Part shown: positions 8,857 to 18,323 of the stretch, piece by piece
Layout of the letters: each line of letters opens with the position of its first letter
Position numbering within the stretch: position 1 is the stretch's first letter
Assembly (NCBI GenBank): GCA_030726975.1
Contig: JANRCO010000100.1
Span: forward strand, 1 to 54,833
DNA: 54,833 nucleotides
Reading direction: 5' to 3'
Origin: Ilumatobacteraceae bacterium
Lineage (GTDB): Bacteria; Actinomycetota; Acidimicrobiia; Acidimicrobiales; Ilumatobacteraceae
Notes under the pieces: generated by a model
Told to the model about the DNA's origin: nothing
The model's input: only the letters and a program-made list of their open reading frames with translations
The model's database searches: none
Translations under genes and position numbers: made by a program

Positions 8857-9633
8857 CTATATTCGGCTAATGAATTTCCTGTTCTTAAGTTTTGCCTTGC
8901 GATAATCGGCATTTGCCAGAGCAATGACGTCGATGGAAATTTCCTTCGGACATGCAGCTTCACATTCACCGTGGTTTGTGCATGAACCGAAATATTCATC
9001 CATTTTTTCAATCATCGACTCTGCGCGCTTGTAACGCTCAGCCTGGCCTTGTGGAAGCAGGTTGAGGTGTGCAATTTTCGCCGAAGTGAACAAGTTTGCT
9101 GCACCGTTGGGGCACGCGGCTACACAGGCTCCGCAACCAATGCACGCCGCTGAGTCCATTGCGGAGTCGGCTACAGGCTTTGGAATGGGAATGAGGTTTG
9201 CATCGGGAGCGCCACCGGTGACGGAAGTGATGAAGCCGCCCGACTCAATGATGCGGTCGAACGCAGAACGGTCGACCATGAGGTCTTTGATGATGGGGAA
9301 TGCTGCTGCGCGCCATGGCTCAATAACAATTTCCGCACCGCTCGAGAACTTACGCATATGCAACTGGCATGTGGCAGTGCTGCGCTCTGGGCCGTGGGCT
9401 TGACCATTGATCATGAGTGAACATGTGCCACAAATGCCTTCACGACAGTCGTGGTCGAAAACAATGGCTTCTTTGCCATCGGTAATGAGTTGCTCATTTA
9501 AGTAGTCGAGCATTTCAAGAAACGATGCTTCGTCACTGATTTCGTCAACTTTGTATGTTTCGAAATGACCTGAGTCTTTCGGACCATTTTGACGCCAAAT
9601 TTTAAGGATGATGTCCTTGAGATGATTACTCAC
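8857..9633 (-). CDS. sdhB: Succinate dehydrogenase/fumarate reductase iron-sulfur subunit
   Basis: 258-residue SdhB. The 2Fe-2S motif is CREGICGTC (about 63-71) with a fourth Cys in STATC. The C-terminal half has [12 protein letters not shown] and [12 protein letters not shown], which together hold a 4Fe-4S and a 3Fe-4S cluster. It carries electrons from SdhA flavin to the quinone site in SdhC. The start is GTG overlapping the sdhA stop (GTGA), so translation is coupled. The order sdhC-sdhA-sdhB matches the three-subunit Bacillus-type complex with no separate SdhD. Confidence 0.95.
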   Translation of the reverse strand: MSNHLKDIILKIWRQNGPKDSGHFETYKVDEISDEASFLEMLDYLNEQLITDGKEAIVFDHDCREGICGTCSLMINGQAHGPERSTATCQLHMRKFSSGAEIVIEPWRAAAFPIIKDLMVDRSAFDRIIESGGFITSVTGGAPDANLIPIPKPVADSAMDSAACIGCGACVAACPNGAANLFTSAKIAHLNLLPQGQAERYKRAESMIEKMDEYFGSCTNHGECEAACPKEISIDVIALANADYRKAKLKNRKFISRI

Positions 9634-11552
9634 TTGTAGCTCCGTGTTGCGAGGTGGACATTTTCAAATTCGAGTTCTTCAACATTGCGTTTTGCGGTCA
9701 TTGGATCGCCCGACCACTCCCAGGCAGCTACGTGACAGAACTTGTCGTCGTCACGCAATGCTTCGCCTTCTTCTGTTTGGTATTCCGAACGGAAGTGACC
9801 GCCACAACTTTCTTGACGCTCAAGTGCATCGCGGCACATCAACATTCCAAGCTGGAAGAAGTCGTCGACACGACCGGCTTTTTCTAGTGTCTGGTTGAGG
9901 CTTTCGCCACTGCCTGTAACACGAAGATCTTTTTTGAACTCGTCGTACAACGCAGGAAGTTCTGAGAGGGCTTTTTCCAAACCTTGCTCGGTGCGCTCCA
10001 TGCCGCAGTAGTCCCAAATGATTTTTCCTACTTCACGATGGAACCAATCGGGTGAACGTGTTCCGCCGATATTGAGGTAACCGTTGAATCGTTCGCGTGC
10101 TGCAAGTTCAGCAGCCTTGAACTCAGGGTGATCAACACTAGGGATTGCCTTGTTCAACATTGGAGCCAAGTAGTTGCCAATGGTGTACGGCAACACGAAG
10201 TAACCGTCAGAGAGTCCTTGCATTAATGCAGATGCACCTAGTCGGTTTGCACCGTGGTCGGAGAAGTTTGCTTCGCCCGCTGCATACAAGCCAGGGATGC
10301 TGGTCATGAGTTCATAGTCGACCCACAGGCCGCCCATGGTGTAGTGCGATGCAGGATAAATACGCATTGGCATGTCGTACGGGTTCTCGCCGGCAATGCG
10401 CTCGTACATTTCAAAAAGGTTGCCGTAGCGCTCTTGAACAACATCTTTTCCTAAGCGCGCAATTGCATCGGCGAAGTCGAGGTATACGCCATTTTTTAGC
10501 GGCCCAACACCTTGACCTTTATCGACCAAACGTTTTGCGGCACGTGAAGAAATATCTCGCGGTGCCAAGTTTCCAAACGATGGGTAGAGGCGCTCGAGGT
10601 AATAGTCGCGATCTTCTTCTGGAATATCGGCAACCCTGCGACTTTCATCGGGACTCTTCGGCACCCATACGCGACCATCGTTACGTAGTGACTCTGACAT
10701 GAGTGTGAGCTTCGACTGGAACTCATCGCTTTGCGGAATACATGTTGGGTGAATTTGCGTGTAGCAAGGGTTCGCAAAATATGCGCCCTTGCGATGTGCG
10801 CGCCAGGCCGCGGTGACGTTGCACGACATTGCATTTGTTGACAAGAAGAATGCATTTCCGTATCCACCAGTTGCCATGACCACAGCGTGTGCTGCATGCG
10901 AAGTGACTTCGCCCGTCATGAGGTCGCGTACAACAATTCCTGCTGCACGACCTTCTACCGTGACCACATCAACTAATTCAGTGCGGTTGAACAAACGCAC
11001 GCCACCCAAACCAATTTGTCGAGCAAGTTGCTGATACGCACCCAACAACAATTGCTGACCGGTTTGACCGCGGGCGTAAAAAGTTCTACTTACTTGTGCG
11101 CCACCAAAAGAACGGTTATCGAGGAGACCACCGTATTCACGGGCAAAGGGCACGCCTTGGGCCACCATCTGGTCGATGATGTTGACAGATACTTCTGCCA
11201 AACGATGGACGTTTGCTTCGCGCGAACGGAAGTCGCCACCCTTGATGGTGTCGTAAAATAAACGGTGCACGCTGTCGCCGTCGCCCTGGTAGTTCTTTGC
11301 GGCGTTAATGCCACCTTGTGCAGCAATGGAGTGCGCACGGCGAGGTGAGTCATGAAAAGTGAACGCATCTACTTGGTAACCAAGTTCCGCAAGTGTCGCA
11401 GCAGCAGATGCGCCAGCAAGGCCGGTACCCACCACAATCACTTTGAATTTGCGCTTGTTATTGGGGTTCACCAACTTCACATCTTCTTTGTACGAGGACC
11501 ACTTGTCACCAAGTGGGCCAGCAGGGATTTTTGAGTTCAATTGTGTGCTCAT
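9630..11552 (-). CDS. sdhA: Succinate dehydrogenase/fumarate reductase flavoprotein subunit
   Basis: 640-residue SdhA, the FAD-carrying catalytic subunit that oxidises succinate to fumarate at the membrane. The N-terminal dinucleotide fold is [20 protein letters not shown], and [21 protein letters not shown] contains the His that binds FAD covalently in this family. Active-site stretches are [20 protein letters not shown] and [17 protein letters not shown]. Length fits the Bacillus/Actinobacteria type. The ATG has AAGGAAAAATC just upstream and lies 24 bases after sdhC. Direction of the reaction in vivo cannot be read from sequence, but neighbours fit an oxidative TCA cycle. Confidence 0.96.
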   Translation of the reverse strand: MSTQLNSKIPAGPLGDKWSSYKEDVKLVNPNNKRKFKVIVVGTGLAGASAAATLAELGYQVDAFTFHDSPRRAHSIAAQGGINAAKNYQGDGDSVHRLFYDTIKGGDFRSREANVHRLAEVSVNIIDQMVAQGVPFAREYGGLLDNRSFGGAQVSRTFYARGQTGQQLLLGAYQQLARQIGLGGVRLFNRTELVDVVTVEGRAAGIVVRDLMTGEVTSHAAHAVVMATGGYGNAFFLSTNAMSCNVTAAWRAHRKGAYFANPCYTQIHPTCIPQSDEFQSKLTLMSESLRNDGRVWVPKSPDESRRVADIPEEDRDYYLERLYPSFGNLAPRDISSRAAKRLVDKGQGVGPLKNGVYLDFADAIARLGKDVVQERYGNLFEMYERIAGENPYDMPMRIYPASHYTMGGLWVDYELMTSIPGLYAAGEANFSDHGANRLGASALMQGLSDGYFVLPYTIGNYLAPMLNKAIPSVDHPEFKAAELAARERFNGYLNIGGTRSPDWFHREVGKIIWDYCGMERTEQGLEKALSELPALYDEFKKDLRVTGSGESLNQTLEKAGRVDDFFQLGMLMCRDALERQESCGGHFRSEYQTEEGEALRDDDKFCHVAAWEWSGDPMTAKRNVEELEFENVHLATRSYK

Positions 11553-11576
11553 GATTTTTCCTTATGTCCTGCTCTC

Positions 11577-12341
11577 TCAGCCGCCCACGATGCCAGCAAG
11601 CACCGCGACCGGGAATGAAACATTTCCTACAACAACGATTGTTGCAACTCCTGCTGCAATAGAACGTCGCCATTCATTGAAGCGCGGCCGATTCCAGCCC
11701 ATCGATTGAAAAAGGCTCCACACGCCGTGAAAGAGGTGGATACCCAACATGATGTTGGCCAAAATGTAAAACAAGGCAACCGGCCAACGCTCAAAACTGC
11801 GCACCACATTGTCGTAGACATTGGCTCGAATAAATTCTCCATCGGCTCCGACGGTATTGACGACGCCAAAGGTGAGATCGAGTAAGTGCCAAATGACAAA
11901 CAGCAAAACAGTGACACCGGTGTAGCGCATTGATCGACTTGCAAAACTTGCCACTTGATAGTCGCGCTCACTTTGGTACTTCACTGGGCGCGCCTTGCGA
12001 TTCAACTGTGTCAATGAGTACGCAGCGTGGATATGCAACACCACCATGGCGAGGAGTCCGCCGCGCAATAGCCACAACACCACACCCTTTGGAGCGATGG
12101 GGTACAGCAATTCCTTCAGGAACTCTGCGTAATGGTCGAGATCTGACTGACCGAAATACATCTTTAAGTTTCCGATCATGTGGAACACCACAAACCCAAT
12201 GAGAGCAATTCCGGTGATTGCCATCACGTACTTTTTGCCTACGGCGGTGCTGTAGAGATCGAGCAAAAACGGACGACGCTTCTTTTTCGCTACCGCGGTG
12301 CCCGTCACGGGTCCACGCTGTGATTCCAGTACTTGTGCCAT
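11577..12341 (-). CDS. sdhC: Succinate dehydrogenase cytochrome b558 subunit
   Basis: 254-residue di-haem membrane anchor of the b558 family. I start at MAQVLESQ; the 48 upstream residues of the track ORF read through the leader and look non-coding. Five membrane segments are visible: VMAITGIALIGFVVFHMIG, LLRGGLLAMVVLHIHAAY, YTGVTVLLFVIWHLLDL, VALFYILANIMLGIHLFHGVW and a final VATIVVVGNVSFPVAVLAGIVGG. His residues in the first four helices are placed to ligate two b haems. A basic KKKRRP stretch precedes helix 1. It anchors SdhAB and reduces menaquinone or ubiquinone. It heads the sdhCAB operon. Confidence 0.92.
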   Translation of the reverse strand: MAQVLESQRGPVTGTAVAKKKRRPFLLDLYSTAVGKKYVMAITGIALIGFVVFHMIGNLKMYFGQSDLDHYAEFLKELLYPIAPKGVVLWLLRGGLLAMVVLHIHAAYSLTQLNRKARPVKYQSERDYQVASFASRSMRYTGVTVLLFVIWHLLDLTFGVVNTVGADGEFIRANVYDNVVRSFERWPVALFYILANIMLGIHLFHGVWSLFQSMGWNRPRFNEWRRSIAAGVATIVVVGNVSFPVAVLAGIVGG

Positions 12342-12349
12342 CGAGGGGT

Positions 12350-12381
12350 GCCTTTCAAAAAAACTCACTCGGAAAGCCGAG
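12350..12381 (-). promoter_or_regulatory. Possible attenuator-like stem-loop ahead of sdhC
   Basis: Read on the minus strand the sequence is CTCGG-CTTT-CCGAG followed by TGAG and seven T. This looks like a weak intrinsic terminator placed directly before the GAAAGG ribosome-binding site of sdhC. The stem is only five base pairs and the T-run starts four bases after it, so it may be an attenuator, an RNA-stability hairpin, or chance. Confidence 0.35.
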
Positions 12382-12468
12382 AAGAGCCTGCGCGTTGAAA
12401 ACGGTACTCCCCGCGACGCGCACAAGTGAACTTCTTCAAAAAGGGCGACAAAATTCACGCCCCTTTTA

Positions 12469-12482
12469 TTACCGGTTGGTAA
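12469..12482. promoter_or_regulatory. Palindrome TTACC-N4-GGTAA, candidate repressor operator
   Basis: A perfect 5+5 inverted repeat with a four-base spacer lies in the divergent region, about 130 bases upstream of the sdhC start and 240 upstream of the SCP2 gene. Its size and symmetry fit operators of TetR-family regulators. No regulator gene is in the window, so assignment is speculative. Confidence 0.35.
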
Positions 12483-12512
12483 CAAGAAGGGCTGTGGATA
12501 CGGGACCAGGTT

Positions 12513-12583
12513 CGCCCTCAGGCGAGTGAGTTACCTACACTCTCGAGGTCGCACACAATCCTCGGGGAAGGTTCGTCTTTCCC
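12513..12583 (+). promoter_or_regulatory. Three consecutive stem-loops in the divergent region
   Basis: Three hairpins follow each other: CGCC-CTCA-GGCG, CGAGG with an 11-base loop closing on CCTCG, and GGGAAG-GTTCGT-CTTTCCC with one bulge. They could form a structured leader for the plus-strand SCP2 gene, or be part of an sdh leader on the other strand. They match no riboswitch class that I recognise. Confidence 0.35.
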
Positions 12584-12719
12584 GTCCATATGAAAGGTCA
12601 CCTCACGTGGCAGGACTTCTCGGATCTGAAGAAGGCAACGTCCTCTCCCTCCTCCCCGTTGCTCCAATATCGCGCGCCATTGCCCCCTTTGATCCCGGTA
12701 ACGCAAAGAGGCAAGACGC

Positions 12720-13118
12720 ATGACAACTGTTCGTTACCTCAGCCTCGACTGGATTGAGGCAATTGGCACACGTGCCGCAGAAAATGCGGTGTTGCAAGCC
12801 CTCGGTTCGACTTTGGAAATCGGCATCACTCAAATGGTGAGCGACGGCCCCGAAGACACCGTCTTGTATCACCTTCAAGTAAAAGACAACGCCGTCACGT
12901 TTGGTGCAGGCCCTGCCGACCCAGAACACGTGCGCCTTGAACAAGAATGGGAAACTGCCGTCGCTGTAGCCACAGGCGAAATGGCTGCAGAAGATGCATT
13001 CATCACCGGAGCAATACGCATTGGTGGTGACGCACAAATGCTTCTGCAGAGCCAAGAAATTTTTGCTGCGCTCGACCCCATCTTCGATGAAGTAGCGCAC
13101 ATCACCGTTTACAAATAA
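12720..13118 (+). CDS. SCP2 sterol-binding domain protein
   Basis: 132-residue single-domain protein that I assign to the SCP2 sterol carrier fold from its alternating hydrophobic pattern, the segment LYHLQVKDNAVTFGAGP, and the C-terminal AFITGAIRIGGDAQMLLQSQEIFAAL, which is typical of SCP2-like lipid-binding domains. Such domains bind acyl-CoA or sterols in the cytosol. The ATG is preceded by AGAGG nine bases away. It faces the Fae-like gene tail to tail with a 10-base overlap. Function as a carrier for a lipid substrate is inference; the family is broad and the exact ligand unknown. Confidence 0.75.
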   Translation: MTTVRYLSLDWIEAIGTRAAENAVLQALGSTLEIGITQMVSDGPEDTVLYHLQVKDNAVTFGAGPADPEHVRLEQEWETAVAVATGEMAAEDAFITGAIRIGGDAQMLLQSQEIFAALDPIFDEVAHITVYK

Positions 13119-13543
13119 TTGCCCGACTTCAACGCAAGATACGTCGCCTCGGCATTATTTTCTTCCACTTGTACAGCATCATCTGCGAGCGGATTCACCC
13201 AGACCGCCACGATGAGCGCGAGTTCATGTACGTCATTTGCACCAAAAACTCCATTGTCGCGAGCTCTTTGTACTCCACGCGCTACCCCGTGCTGAGCTGC
13301 GCCCCAGGTGAGAGCACCGTGGTGTTCCGTTTCAATAGTTGCCTTGTTCACAAAAAGCGTCATTGGCTGCAGTGGCTGATTTGGCGCAGCAACCGCTACA
13401 AAACGCGTGTGCCCAACACTTGGTGTTGCTAGACCCGTTGCCCATGCAGTTCCTACGGCCCCTTCTCTGTTGCCTAGCACAGTGTTGATGTGTGCTGCGT
13501 TCACACCCTCTCCAACGAATGATTCTCCGTATTCAGATTTCAT
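13109..13543 (-). CDS. Formaldehyde-activating enzyme (Fae) family protein
   Basis: 144-residue protein clearly of the Fae fold. It keeps GESFVGEGVNAAHINTVLG, VAVAAPNQPLQPMTLFVNKATI, GAAQHGVARGVQ and a C-terminal NNAEATYLALK, which line up with GEALVGDGNEVAHID, APNLPCKPNTLMFNKVTI, GPAQHGVAMAVQ and YNYEATKLSI of methylotroph Fae. The His of the AHI motif (residue 18), proposed as the catalytic acid in Fae, is kept; the following Asp is Asn. Fae condenses formaldehyde with tetrahydromethanopterin. No other methanopterin gene is in the window, so the cofactor here is unknown. Its ATG overlaps the stop of the upstream 2OG oxygenase (ATGA), so the two are translated together. It may capture formaldehyde released by that oxygenase. 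Confidence 0.88.
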   Translation of the reverse strand: MKSEYGESFVGEGVNAAHINTVLGNREGAVGTAWATGLATPSVGHTRFVAVAAPNQPLQPMTLFVNKATIETEHHGALTWGAAQHGVARGVQRARDNGVFGANDVHELALIVAVWVNPLADDAVQVEENNAEATYLALKSGNYL

Positions 13544-14226
13544 TGGGGCAACCTTCCGTAACGCGAGAGCTTCAATTCATCAGACGAGTCGGTTCCACTC
13601 TTAGTGTCGTATGCCAACAGCGCAACGATGCGCAACGTATGGCCCTCAATTGGAGTCACCTTGTGCAAAGAGGTACGGCCGTTAAAGATCATCAAAGATC
13701 CGGCGTGCATTGGCTCGACGCGGATTCGGTCACGCGCATTGCCAGACAAGACACTTTGTACATCGTCATAGTTTTCATCGGTTGCCGTGCGAAGTTTTTG
13801 TGCATTTTCAAACTCGCCACCGGCCTGCGAAGGCTGCAATGCAAGTGACACCACAAAGTCGGTCATGTCGAAATGCCAGCCCAATTGGTCGCCCTCACGC
13901 ATGACCGCAAGGTTCAATGCACCAAATGGGTCTGCGTATCGGTAGAGCTTTTCTTGTCCAAGAACGCCAGCAACAAAAGTCATGAGCTCATCGGACTCAT
14001 AAAGTTCGCGCACCGCGTGATGTGCGGGAATGTGGTCGTAAGCAATTACTTCCACTGCAGACGACTGCATAGTTCGACGGGGATGCCCCTCAGGAAAAGA
14101 TTCATCGGGGCTGCTCAAATATGCAGTTTTCTGTGACTCCGAACGGTGTGCAAGAGCCACAAGTTCTTTGGTTTCCACAACCATTCGCTGCACAACTTCG
14201 CACGGGATGAACTCTGGCAACACCAC
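13540..14226 (-). CDS. 2-oxoglutarate/Fe(II)-dependent oxygenase
   Basis: 228-residue double-stranded beta-helix oxygenase. The iron triad is visible: His118 and Asp120 in GWHFDMTDF, His188 in GRTSLHKVTP, and Arg199 (GHTLRIVALL) to bind 2-oxoglutarate. The sequence around WHFDMTDFVVSLALQ recalls the HalD/BesD group, but the iron-binding Asp is present, so hydroxylation or oxidative demethylation is more likely than halogenation. The start is GTG (GTG GTG TTG), without a strong ribosome-binding site, so the exact start is uncertain. It is coupled to the downstream Fae homologue by an ATGA overlap. An N- or O-demethylase that yields formaldehyde would explain the pair. Confidence 0.83.
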   Translation of the reverse strand: MVLPEFIPCEVVQRMVVETKELVALAHRSESQKTAYLSSPDESFPEGHPRRTMQSSAVEVIAYDHIPAHHAVRELYESDELMTFVAGVLGQEKLYRYADPFGALNLAVMREGDQLGWHFDMTDFVVSLALQPSQAGGEFENAQKLRTATDENYDDVQSVLSGNARDRIRVEPMHAGSLMIFNGRTSLHKVTPIEGHTLRIVALLAYDTKSGTDSSDELKLSRYGRLPQ

Positions 14227-14281
14227 TACCCCGTCACGCTGGAATACCTAGCGTAAGTGAGCAGTGGTCTGAAAATCAGAA

Positions 14282-14314
14282 AGCGGCCACTCGTTCGTAT
14301 TCACGAGGGCCGCT
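14282..14314 (-). terminator. Probable intrinsic terminator after mdh
   Basis: On the minus strand AGCGGCC and CTCGT form a long stem with ACGAG and GGCCGCT around a short loop, followed by TTTCTGATTTTC. It lies 28 bases past the mdh stop and ahead of the 2OG oxygenase gene. It fits a rho-independent terminator with an interrupted T-tract. Confidence 0.6.
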
Positions 14315-14342
14315 ACTGACATTTTAAATATTTTCGTTGGTG

Positions 14343-15329
14343 TTAGATCAGACCAAGTTCACGCACTGCGTCGCGCTCTTCAACAAGTTCTGCAACCGAT
14401 GCATCAATTTTTCCACGGCTGTATGCGTCAATGTCAAGACCTTGAACAATCTTGTATTCACCGTTTTTGCATACACATGGGAAAGATGAAATGAGTCCTT
14501 CAGGCACTCCGTATGAACCATCGGAAGGAACTGCCATTGAAACCCAATCGCCTTCGGGCGTATCGGTTGCCCATGAACGAATGTGATCGATTGCAGCATT
14601 TGCTGCCGAAGCTGCCGACGACAAACCGCGAGCCTTAATGATGGCTGCACCACGCTTAGCAACAGTGGGGATGAAAGTTTCATCGAGCCATTGCTGATCG
14701 TTCACTGCTGCAGCTGCATTTTTGCCATCTACTTCGCAATGGAAAAGATCGGGGTACTGCGTTGTGGAATGGTTGCCCCAAATAGTCATCTTCTTAATAG
14801 ACGACACTGGCTTATTGAGCTTTGTTGCCAACTGTGAAATGGCACGGTTGTGGTCGAGGCGGGTCATTGCTGTGAACTGACCAGGGTTCATTCCCTTTGC
14901 GTTGTTCATTGCGATGAGAGCGTTGGTGTTTGCTGGGTTGCCCACCACAAGCACCTTGATGTTCTTTTTTGCATTCGCAGCAATTGCTTGACCTTGTGGT
15001 TTGAAGATGCCACCGTTTGCCGACAACAAGTCGGCACGCTCCATGCCATCTTTGCGCGGCATTGCACCAACAAGAAGTGCCACATCGGCATCACCGAATG
15101 CAACGTCACCAGAATCAGTGCACACCACTTGCGAAAGAAGCGGGAATGCGCAATCTTCAAGTTCCATCTTGACGCCCTCAAGGGCTCCAAGTGCTGGAGT
15201 GACTTCAAGCAACTGCAAAATGATGGGAGTGTTTGGACCCAACATTGCTCCAGATGCGATACGGAATAAAAGGCTGTAGCCAATTTGGCCTGCTGCGCCG
15301 GTAACGGCGACTCGTACGGGGGTTGTCAT
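14343..15329 (-). CDS. mdh: Malate dehydrogenase
   Basis: 328-residue NAD-dependent malate dehydrogenase of the cytosolic/LDH-like type; it interconverts malate and oxaloacetate in the TCA cycle. The N-terminal Rossmann motif is [19 protein letters not shown]. Substrate and catalytic residues lie in [15 protein letters not shown] (Arg), MTRLDHNRA (Asp, Arg) and [12 protein letters not shown] (catalytic His). The ATG follows GGGGGTCT. A probable terminator stands downstream, and a 53-base gap separates it from the acyltransferase gene upstream. It may have its own promoter. Confidence 0.96.
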   Translation of the reverse strand: MTTPVRVAVTGAAGQIGYSLLFRIASGAMLGPNTPIILQLLEVTPALGALEGVKMELEDCAFPLLSQVVCTDSGDVAFGDADVALLVGAMPRKDGMERADLLSANGGIFKPQGQAIAANAKKNIKVLVVGNPANTNALIAMNNAKGMNPGQFTAMTRLDHNRAISQLATKLNKPVSSIKKMTIWGNHSTTQYPDLFHCEVDGKNAAAAVNDQQWLDETFIPTVAKRGAAIIKARGLSSAASAANAAIDHIRSWATDTPEGDWVSMAVPSDGSYGVPEGLISSFPCVCKNGEYKIVQGLDIDAYSRGKIDASVAELVEERDAVRELGLI

Positions 15330-15382
15330 AGACCCCCATCGTAGGTCGCACGACCCCGCCCCCCAAGCCGGAGCGATACGAC

Positions 15383-17482
15383 CTATTTCACGGAGGTGGT
15401 GGTTGCCTGAACAGTGGTACTCGAGGTTGAAGTTGACGTGCTCGCTACCGTTGAACTCGTTGTAGTAGCGGCTTGCGTTGGTGCCGACAAGACTGCGTCT
15501 TCAAATTGGGGCCCCGGGCGCCCCAAAGCCTCCATAACGAGCGCGGTGTACTTGCGCTGACCCAAGGGGCGCAAGTGCGTGAGGTCGTCATAGAGCCACT
15601 TAGGGTGCTCTGTGGCGTACTTCTTCCAGTCGATGATCTGGACGTTGGGGAAACGCTCGGGAAGTGCTCGAATGAGGCGGTTATTCGACTCTTCCCAGTT
15701 CTTTCCGGGTACTGAGTTGGTGAGCACCAGCACCAGGGGAACATCGGCCAACACGCTCACAATGCTGTCGATGGTTTCTTGCGAAGTACCGCTATTGGTG
15801 CCCAAGTGAATAACCACGGCACTGCCCAGAGCATTGATGGACTTCACATAGTTCACAATTGGCAAAGCAGCTTTAAATGGGCGGCTCTTTTGGGCATCGA
15901 CTGTTACCCCATATTTCGTCATTTCAGGTGCAGCACCCAACATGACTGAGTCGCCAATTGCCAAAATATCGATCCGCTCAGCCGGCACTGTTGTTGGCGC
16001 AACTGTTGAAGTTGTTACTTCACCGGCAACAGAACTTGTAGGAATCGTCGACGGCACAGTGGTGGGCATGAGGTTGGTAATGAATGCATCAGCATCGACC
16101 AAGCTTTGACTAATTGCATCGAGTTCAACTTTTGCCGTCGACAAATTTGCAATAGCGAAAACTGGAGCAAGACTCAGGGCGACTGCGATGCCCACCATTT
16201 TGCGTCGGTGCAACTTCCGCTCCGCAGTAGGCGCGCCGCGCCACGTGCGCAGCCAAACACCCAACTTCCCTTTTCTAATGGGGGTCTCGATGTATCGATA
16301 CGACGCTTCGGTGACGAGCAACGTACATGCCATGAGAAATGCAAAGCGGCCCCAGCTCAGCGCGTTGCCGGCAATATTCCGAGAAATTTGAAAAATAGGC
16401 CAGTGGTAGAGATACAAACCGTACGAACGCACGCCCACCCATACAAAAACCTTGTTGCCTAAAACAACTCGTCCGAGCACAGCTGATGGATGCGTTACTG
16501 CAGCAATCACTGCAACCGTTGCCAGCCCCACCAGGAAGAAGCCACCGCGATACAAAAGGTCATAACCATGGCTTCCCGTTTCTGCTCCGGTGACCACATT
16601 GGTGAAGCGCCACGCCATGAACGCAAGCGACAACAGCCCAAGAACCCCAACGACATCTACCAAAAATGACCGTTGGGCAATGCGTGCCTGAGCGATGTAC
16701 CACGGACGCCACCACACACCAAGTGCGGCGCCGAGAAACAGTCCACTTGCTCGAGTAATGGTGGAGAGATACACAAAATCAATACGCGCTACTTCGCGAC
16801 CAAGAAATGAGAAGTACTGATTTGCTGTATCGGTCGGGTTGGAAATTGGCCCGGTGCGATACATCACTGCAGTCAAGACTGCAATTCCCACAGCAGAAAG
16901 AAAAAAACATAAACCAATAACTGGCAAACGGCGTCGCGACAATTTCAACAGCGCAAACATCAGAAGTGGCCAGATCAGATAAAACTGTTCTTCCACCGCG
17001 AGCGACCACAGATGGCGCAGTGGTGCAAAAGCAAAAGCACTGAAATACGAACTGCCCGTATGGATTTGGAACCAGTTTGAAATGTAGAAAAAACCTGCAA
17101 GCACGTCACCGCGCAATGTTCCTAGTTCACTGCGCTTGAACAACGAGACATAAATAGTGATTCCTACAAGCAAGGTCCATAGCGCTGGCAAAAGCCGACG
17201 TGCACGTCGTATCCAAAATTCACGCAAGTTCACGGTTCCAGTGCGCTGCGACTCGGCGACCAAAAGAAGAGTGATGAGATAACCGCTGATGACGAAAAAT
17301 ACTTCAACGCCTAAAAATCCACCCTCGAGCCAAGAGTGGTTTGCGTGATAGAAAATCACTGCAACAACGGCTAACGCGCGCAGACCATCGAGGCCGGGTA
17401 GATAGGGCACTACTGCTGGTATGCGCAAGCCGCCCGAGGAATCAGGTGGCAGATGAGACAACCGGGAGCCCCAAGTTTGCAT
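15383..17482 (-). CDS. OafA-type membrane acyltransferase fused to an SGNH hydrolase domain
   Basis: About 699 residues. The N-terminal two-fifths is an acyltransferase-3 domain: [20 protein letters not shown] starts the first helix and carries the Arg/His motif, [14 protein letters not shown] follows, and about ten membrane segments are visible. After roughly residue 450 the chain is periplasmic. An SGNH domain has the block I Ser in [12 protein letters not shown], a HLGTNSG block, and the Asp/His pair in [10 protein letters not shown]. The last 30 residues are a Thr/Ser tail. OafA-SGNH enzymes O-acetylate surface polysaccharide or peptidoglycan. The ATG overlaps the end of metF by 41 bases; a GTG at 17410 or 17491 is an alternative start. 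Confidence 0.88.
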   Translation of the reverse strand: MQTWGSRLSHLPPDSSGGLRIPAVVPYLPGLDGLRALAVVAVIFYHANHSWLEGGFLGVEVFFVISGYLITLLLVAESQRTGTVNLREFWIRRARRLLPALWTLLVGITIYVSLFKRSELGTLRGDVLAGFFYISNWFQIHTGSSYFSAFAFAPLRHLWSLAVEEQFYLIWPLLMFALLKLSRRRLPVIGLCFFLSAVGIAVLTAVMYRTGPISNPTDTANQYFSFLGREVARIDFVYLSTITRASGLFLGAALGVWWRPWYIAQARIAQRSFLVDVVGVLGLLSLAFMAWRFTNVVTGAETGSHGYDLLYRGGFFLVGLATVAVIAAVTHPSAVLGRVVLGNKVFVWVGVRSYGLYLYHWPIFQISRNIAGNALSWGRFAFLMACTLLVTEASYRYIETPIRKGKLGVWLRTWRGAPTAERKLHRRKMVGIAVALSLAPVFAIANLSTAKVELDAISQSLVDADAFITNLMPTTVPSTIPTSSVAGEVTTSTVAPTTVPAERIDILAIGDSVMLGAAPEMTKYGVTVDAQKSRPFKAALPIVNYVKSINALGSAVVIHLGTNSGTSQETIDSIVSVLADVPLVLVLTNSVPGKNWEESNNRLIRALPERFPNVQIIDWKKYATEHPKWLYDDLTHLRPLGQRKYTALVMEALGRPGPQFEDAVLSAPTQAATTTSSTVASTSTSTSSTTVQATTTSVK

Positions 17483-18314
17483 AGATCTCACGCGTAGCGC
17501 TCGACCGATTCAACGTATAAAAATGCAACCCTGGCGCACCAGCATCGAGCAATTGCGCACATAACTCAGTTGCCGCTTCTACGCCAATACGTCGCACATC
17601 TTCTGGGTCATCTACTTTGGCGAGTCGTTCCGCTAAATCTTGTGGGAATACCGCTCCCGACATTTCGGCCATGCGCTGCACTTGACTTTTGTTTGTTACT
17701 GGCATGATGCCCGGAATGATTGGCTTGTTGATACCGAGTGCCGCAAGTTCTTCAACTAGACGCACATAATGTTCTGCGTCAAAGAAAAACTGGGTAATGG
17801 CAAAATCGGCCAGACGCAGTTTTTGAGCGAGAAATTCACGGTCTTCAGTGCGTGATGAACTGCGCGGATGCACCTCTGGGTGTGCGGCAACACCAATGCT
17901 GAATTTCCCTGCATCTTGCAACTCATGCACAAGGTCAGAGGCAAAGCGATAGTCACTTGGGCGAACATCGGCAGGGTCTGTAGGTGGGTCGCCACCCAGA
18001 GCCAGAATGTTTTCCACTCCGGCATCTACATAGGCCTGAAGGATTTCTTCAATATCGCCGCGCGTGTGACCCACACAGGTGAGATGCGCCATCGGGGAAA
18101 TTGTTGTTTCGCGGCGCATCCATGTCACAAGATCGCGAGTGCGTTCACGGGTGCTGCCACCAGCACCGTAAGTAACCGACACAAAACTGGGATGCAAAGT
18201 TTCCAATTCTGCAATTGTTCGACCTAAAGACAATTGGGCAGCATCGGTCTTTGGCGGAAAGAACTCAAAGGAAAAAGTACGCCCACTAGCGAGAAGTTCC
18301 GTAATGCGGGCCAT
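17442..18314 (-). CDS. metF: 5,10-Methylenetetrahydrofolate reductase
   Basis: 290-residue FAD-dependent TIM-barrel enzyme that reduces methylene-THF to methyl-THF for methionine synthesis. The N-terminal FSFEFFPPKTD contains the catalytic Glu. VSVTYGAGGSTRERT, HLTCVGHT, LALGGDPP and the C-terminal GAPGLHFYTLNRS are all family hallmarks. The ATG lies nine bases after purH, with no obvious Shine-Dalgarno, so it may rely on coupled translation. Its end overlaps the acyltransferase start. Sitting after purH groups two users of folate one-carbon units. Confidence 0.95.
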   Translation of the reverse strand: MARITELLASGRTFSFEFFPPKTDAAQLSLGRTIAELETLHPSFVSVTYGAGGSTRERTRDLVTWMRRETTISPMAHLTCVGHTRGDIEEILQAYVDAGVENILALGGDPPTDPADVRPSDYRFASDLVHELQDAGKFSIGVAAHPEVHPRSSSRTEDREFLAQKLRLADFAITQFFFDAEHYVRLVEELAALGINKPIIPGIMPVTNKSQVQRMAEMSGAVFPQDLAERLAKVDDPEDVRRIGVEAATELCAQLLDAGAPGLHFYTLNRSSATREIYANLGLPVVSSAT

Positions 18315-18323
18315 GTGAATAGT

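Larger units (their letters stand above)
12342..12719. other. Divergent intergenic region between sdhC and the SCP2 gene
   Basis: This is the longest stretch without a supported gene. It should contain the promoters for sdhCAB (minus) and the SCP2 protein (plus). It holds several stem-loops and one palindrome, listed separately. Short ORFs on both strands (12526-12723 plus and 12518-12721 minus) overlap almost exactly, have low-complexity Arg/Pro/Ser-rich translations and resemble no protein I know. I treat them as non-coding. Confidence 0.7.

Noticed and set aside
12518-12723. Overlapping small ORFs on both strands in the sdh/SCP2 gap
   Set aside because: Their translations are Arg/Pro/Ser-rich, mirror each other across strands, have no good ribosome-binding site and match no family I know. 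The region is better explained as regulatory.
13540-14226. Reading the 2OG enzyme as a BesD/HalD halogenase
   Set aside because: Those halogenases lack the iron-binding carboxylate. Here HFD retains Asp120, which favours hydroxylation or demethylation.
15342-15385. Inverted repeat TAGGTCG...CGACCTA between the acyltransferase and mdh genes
   Set aside because: The arms are only seven bases with a 30-base loop and no T-run, and one arm contains the stop codon. This is weak evidence for a terminator.
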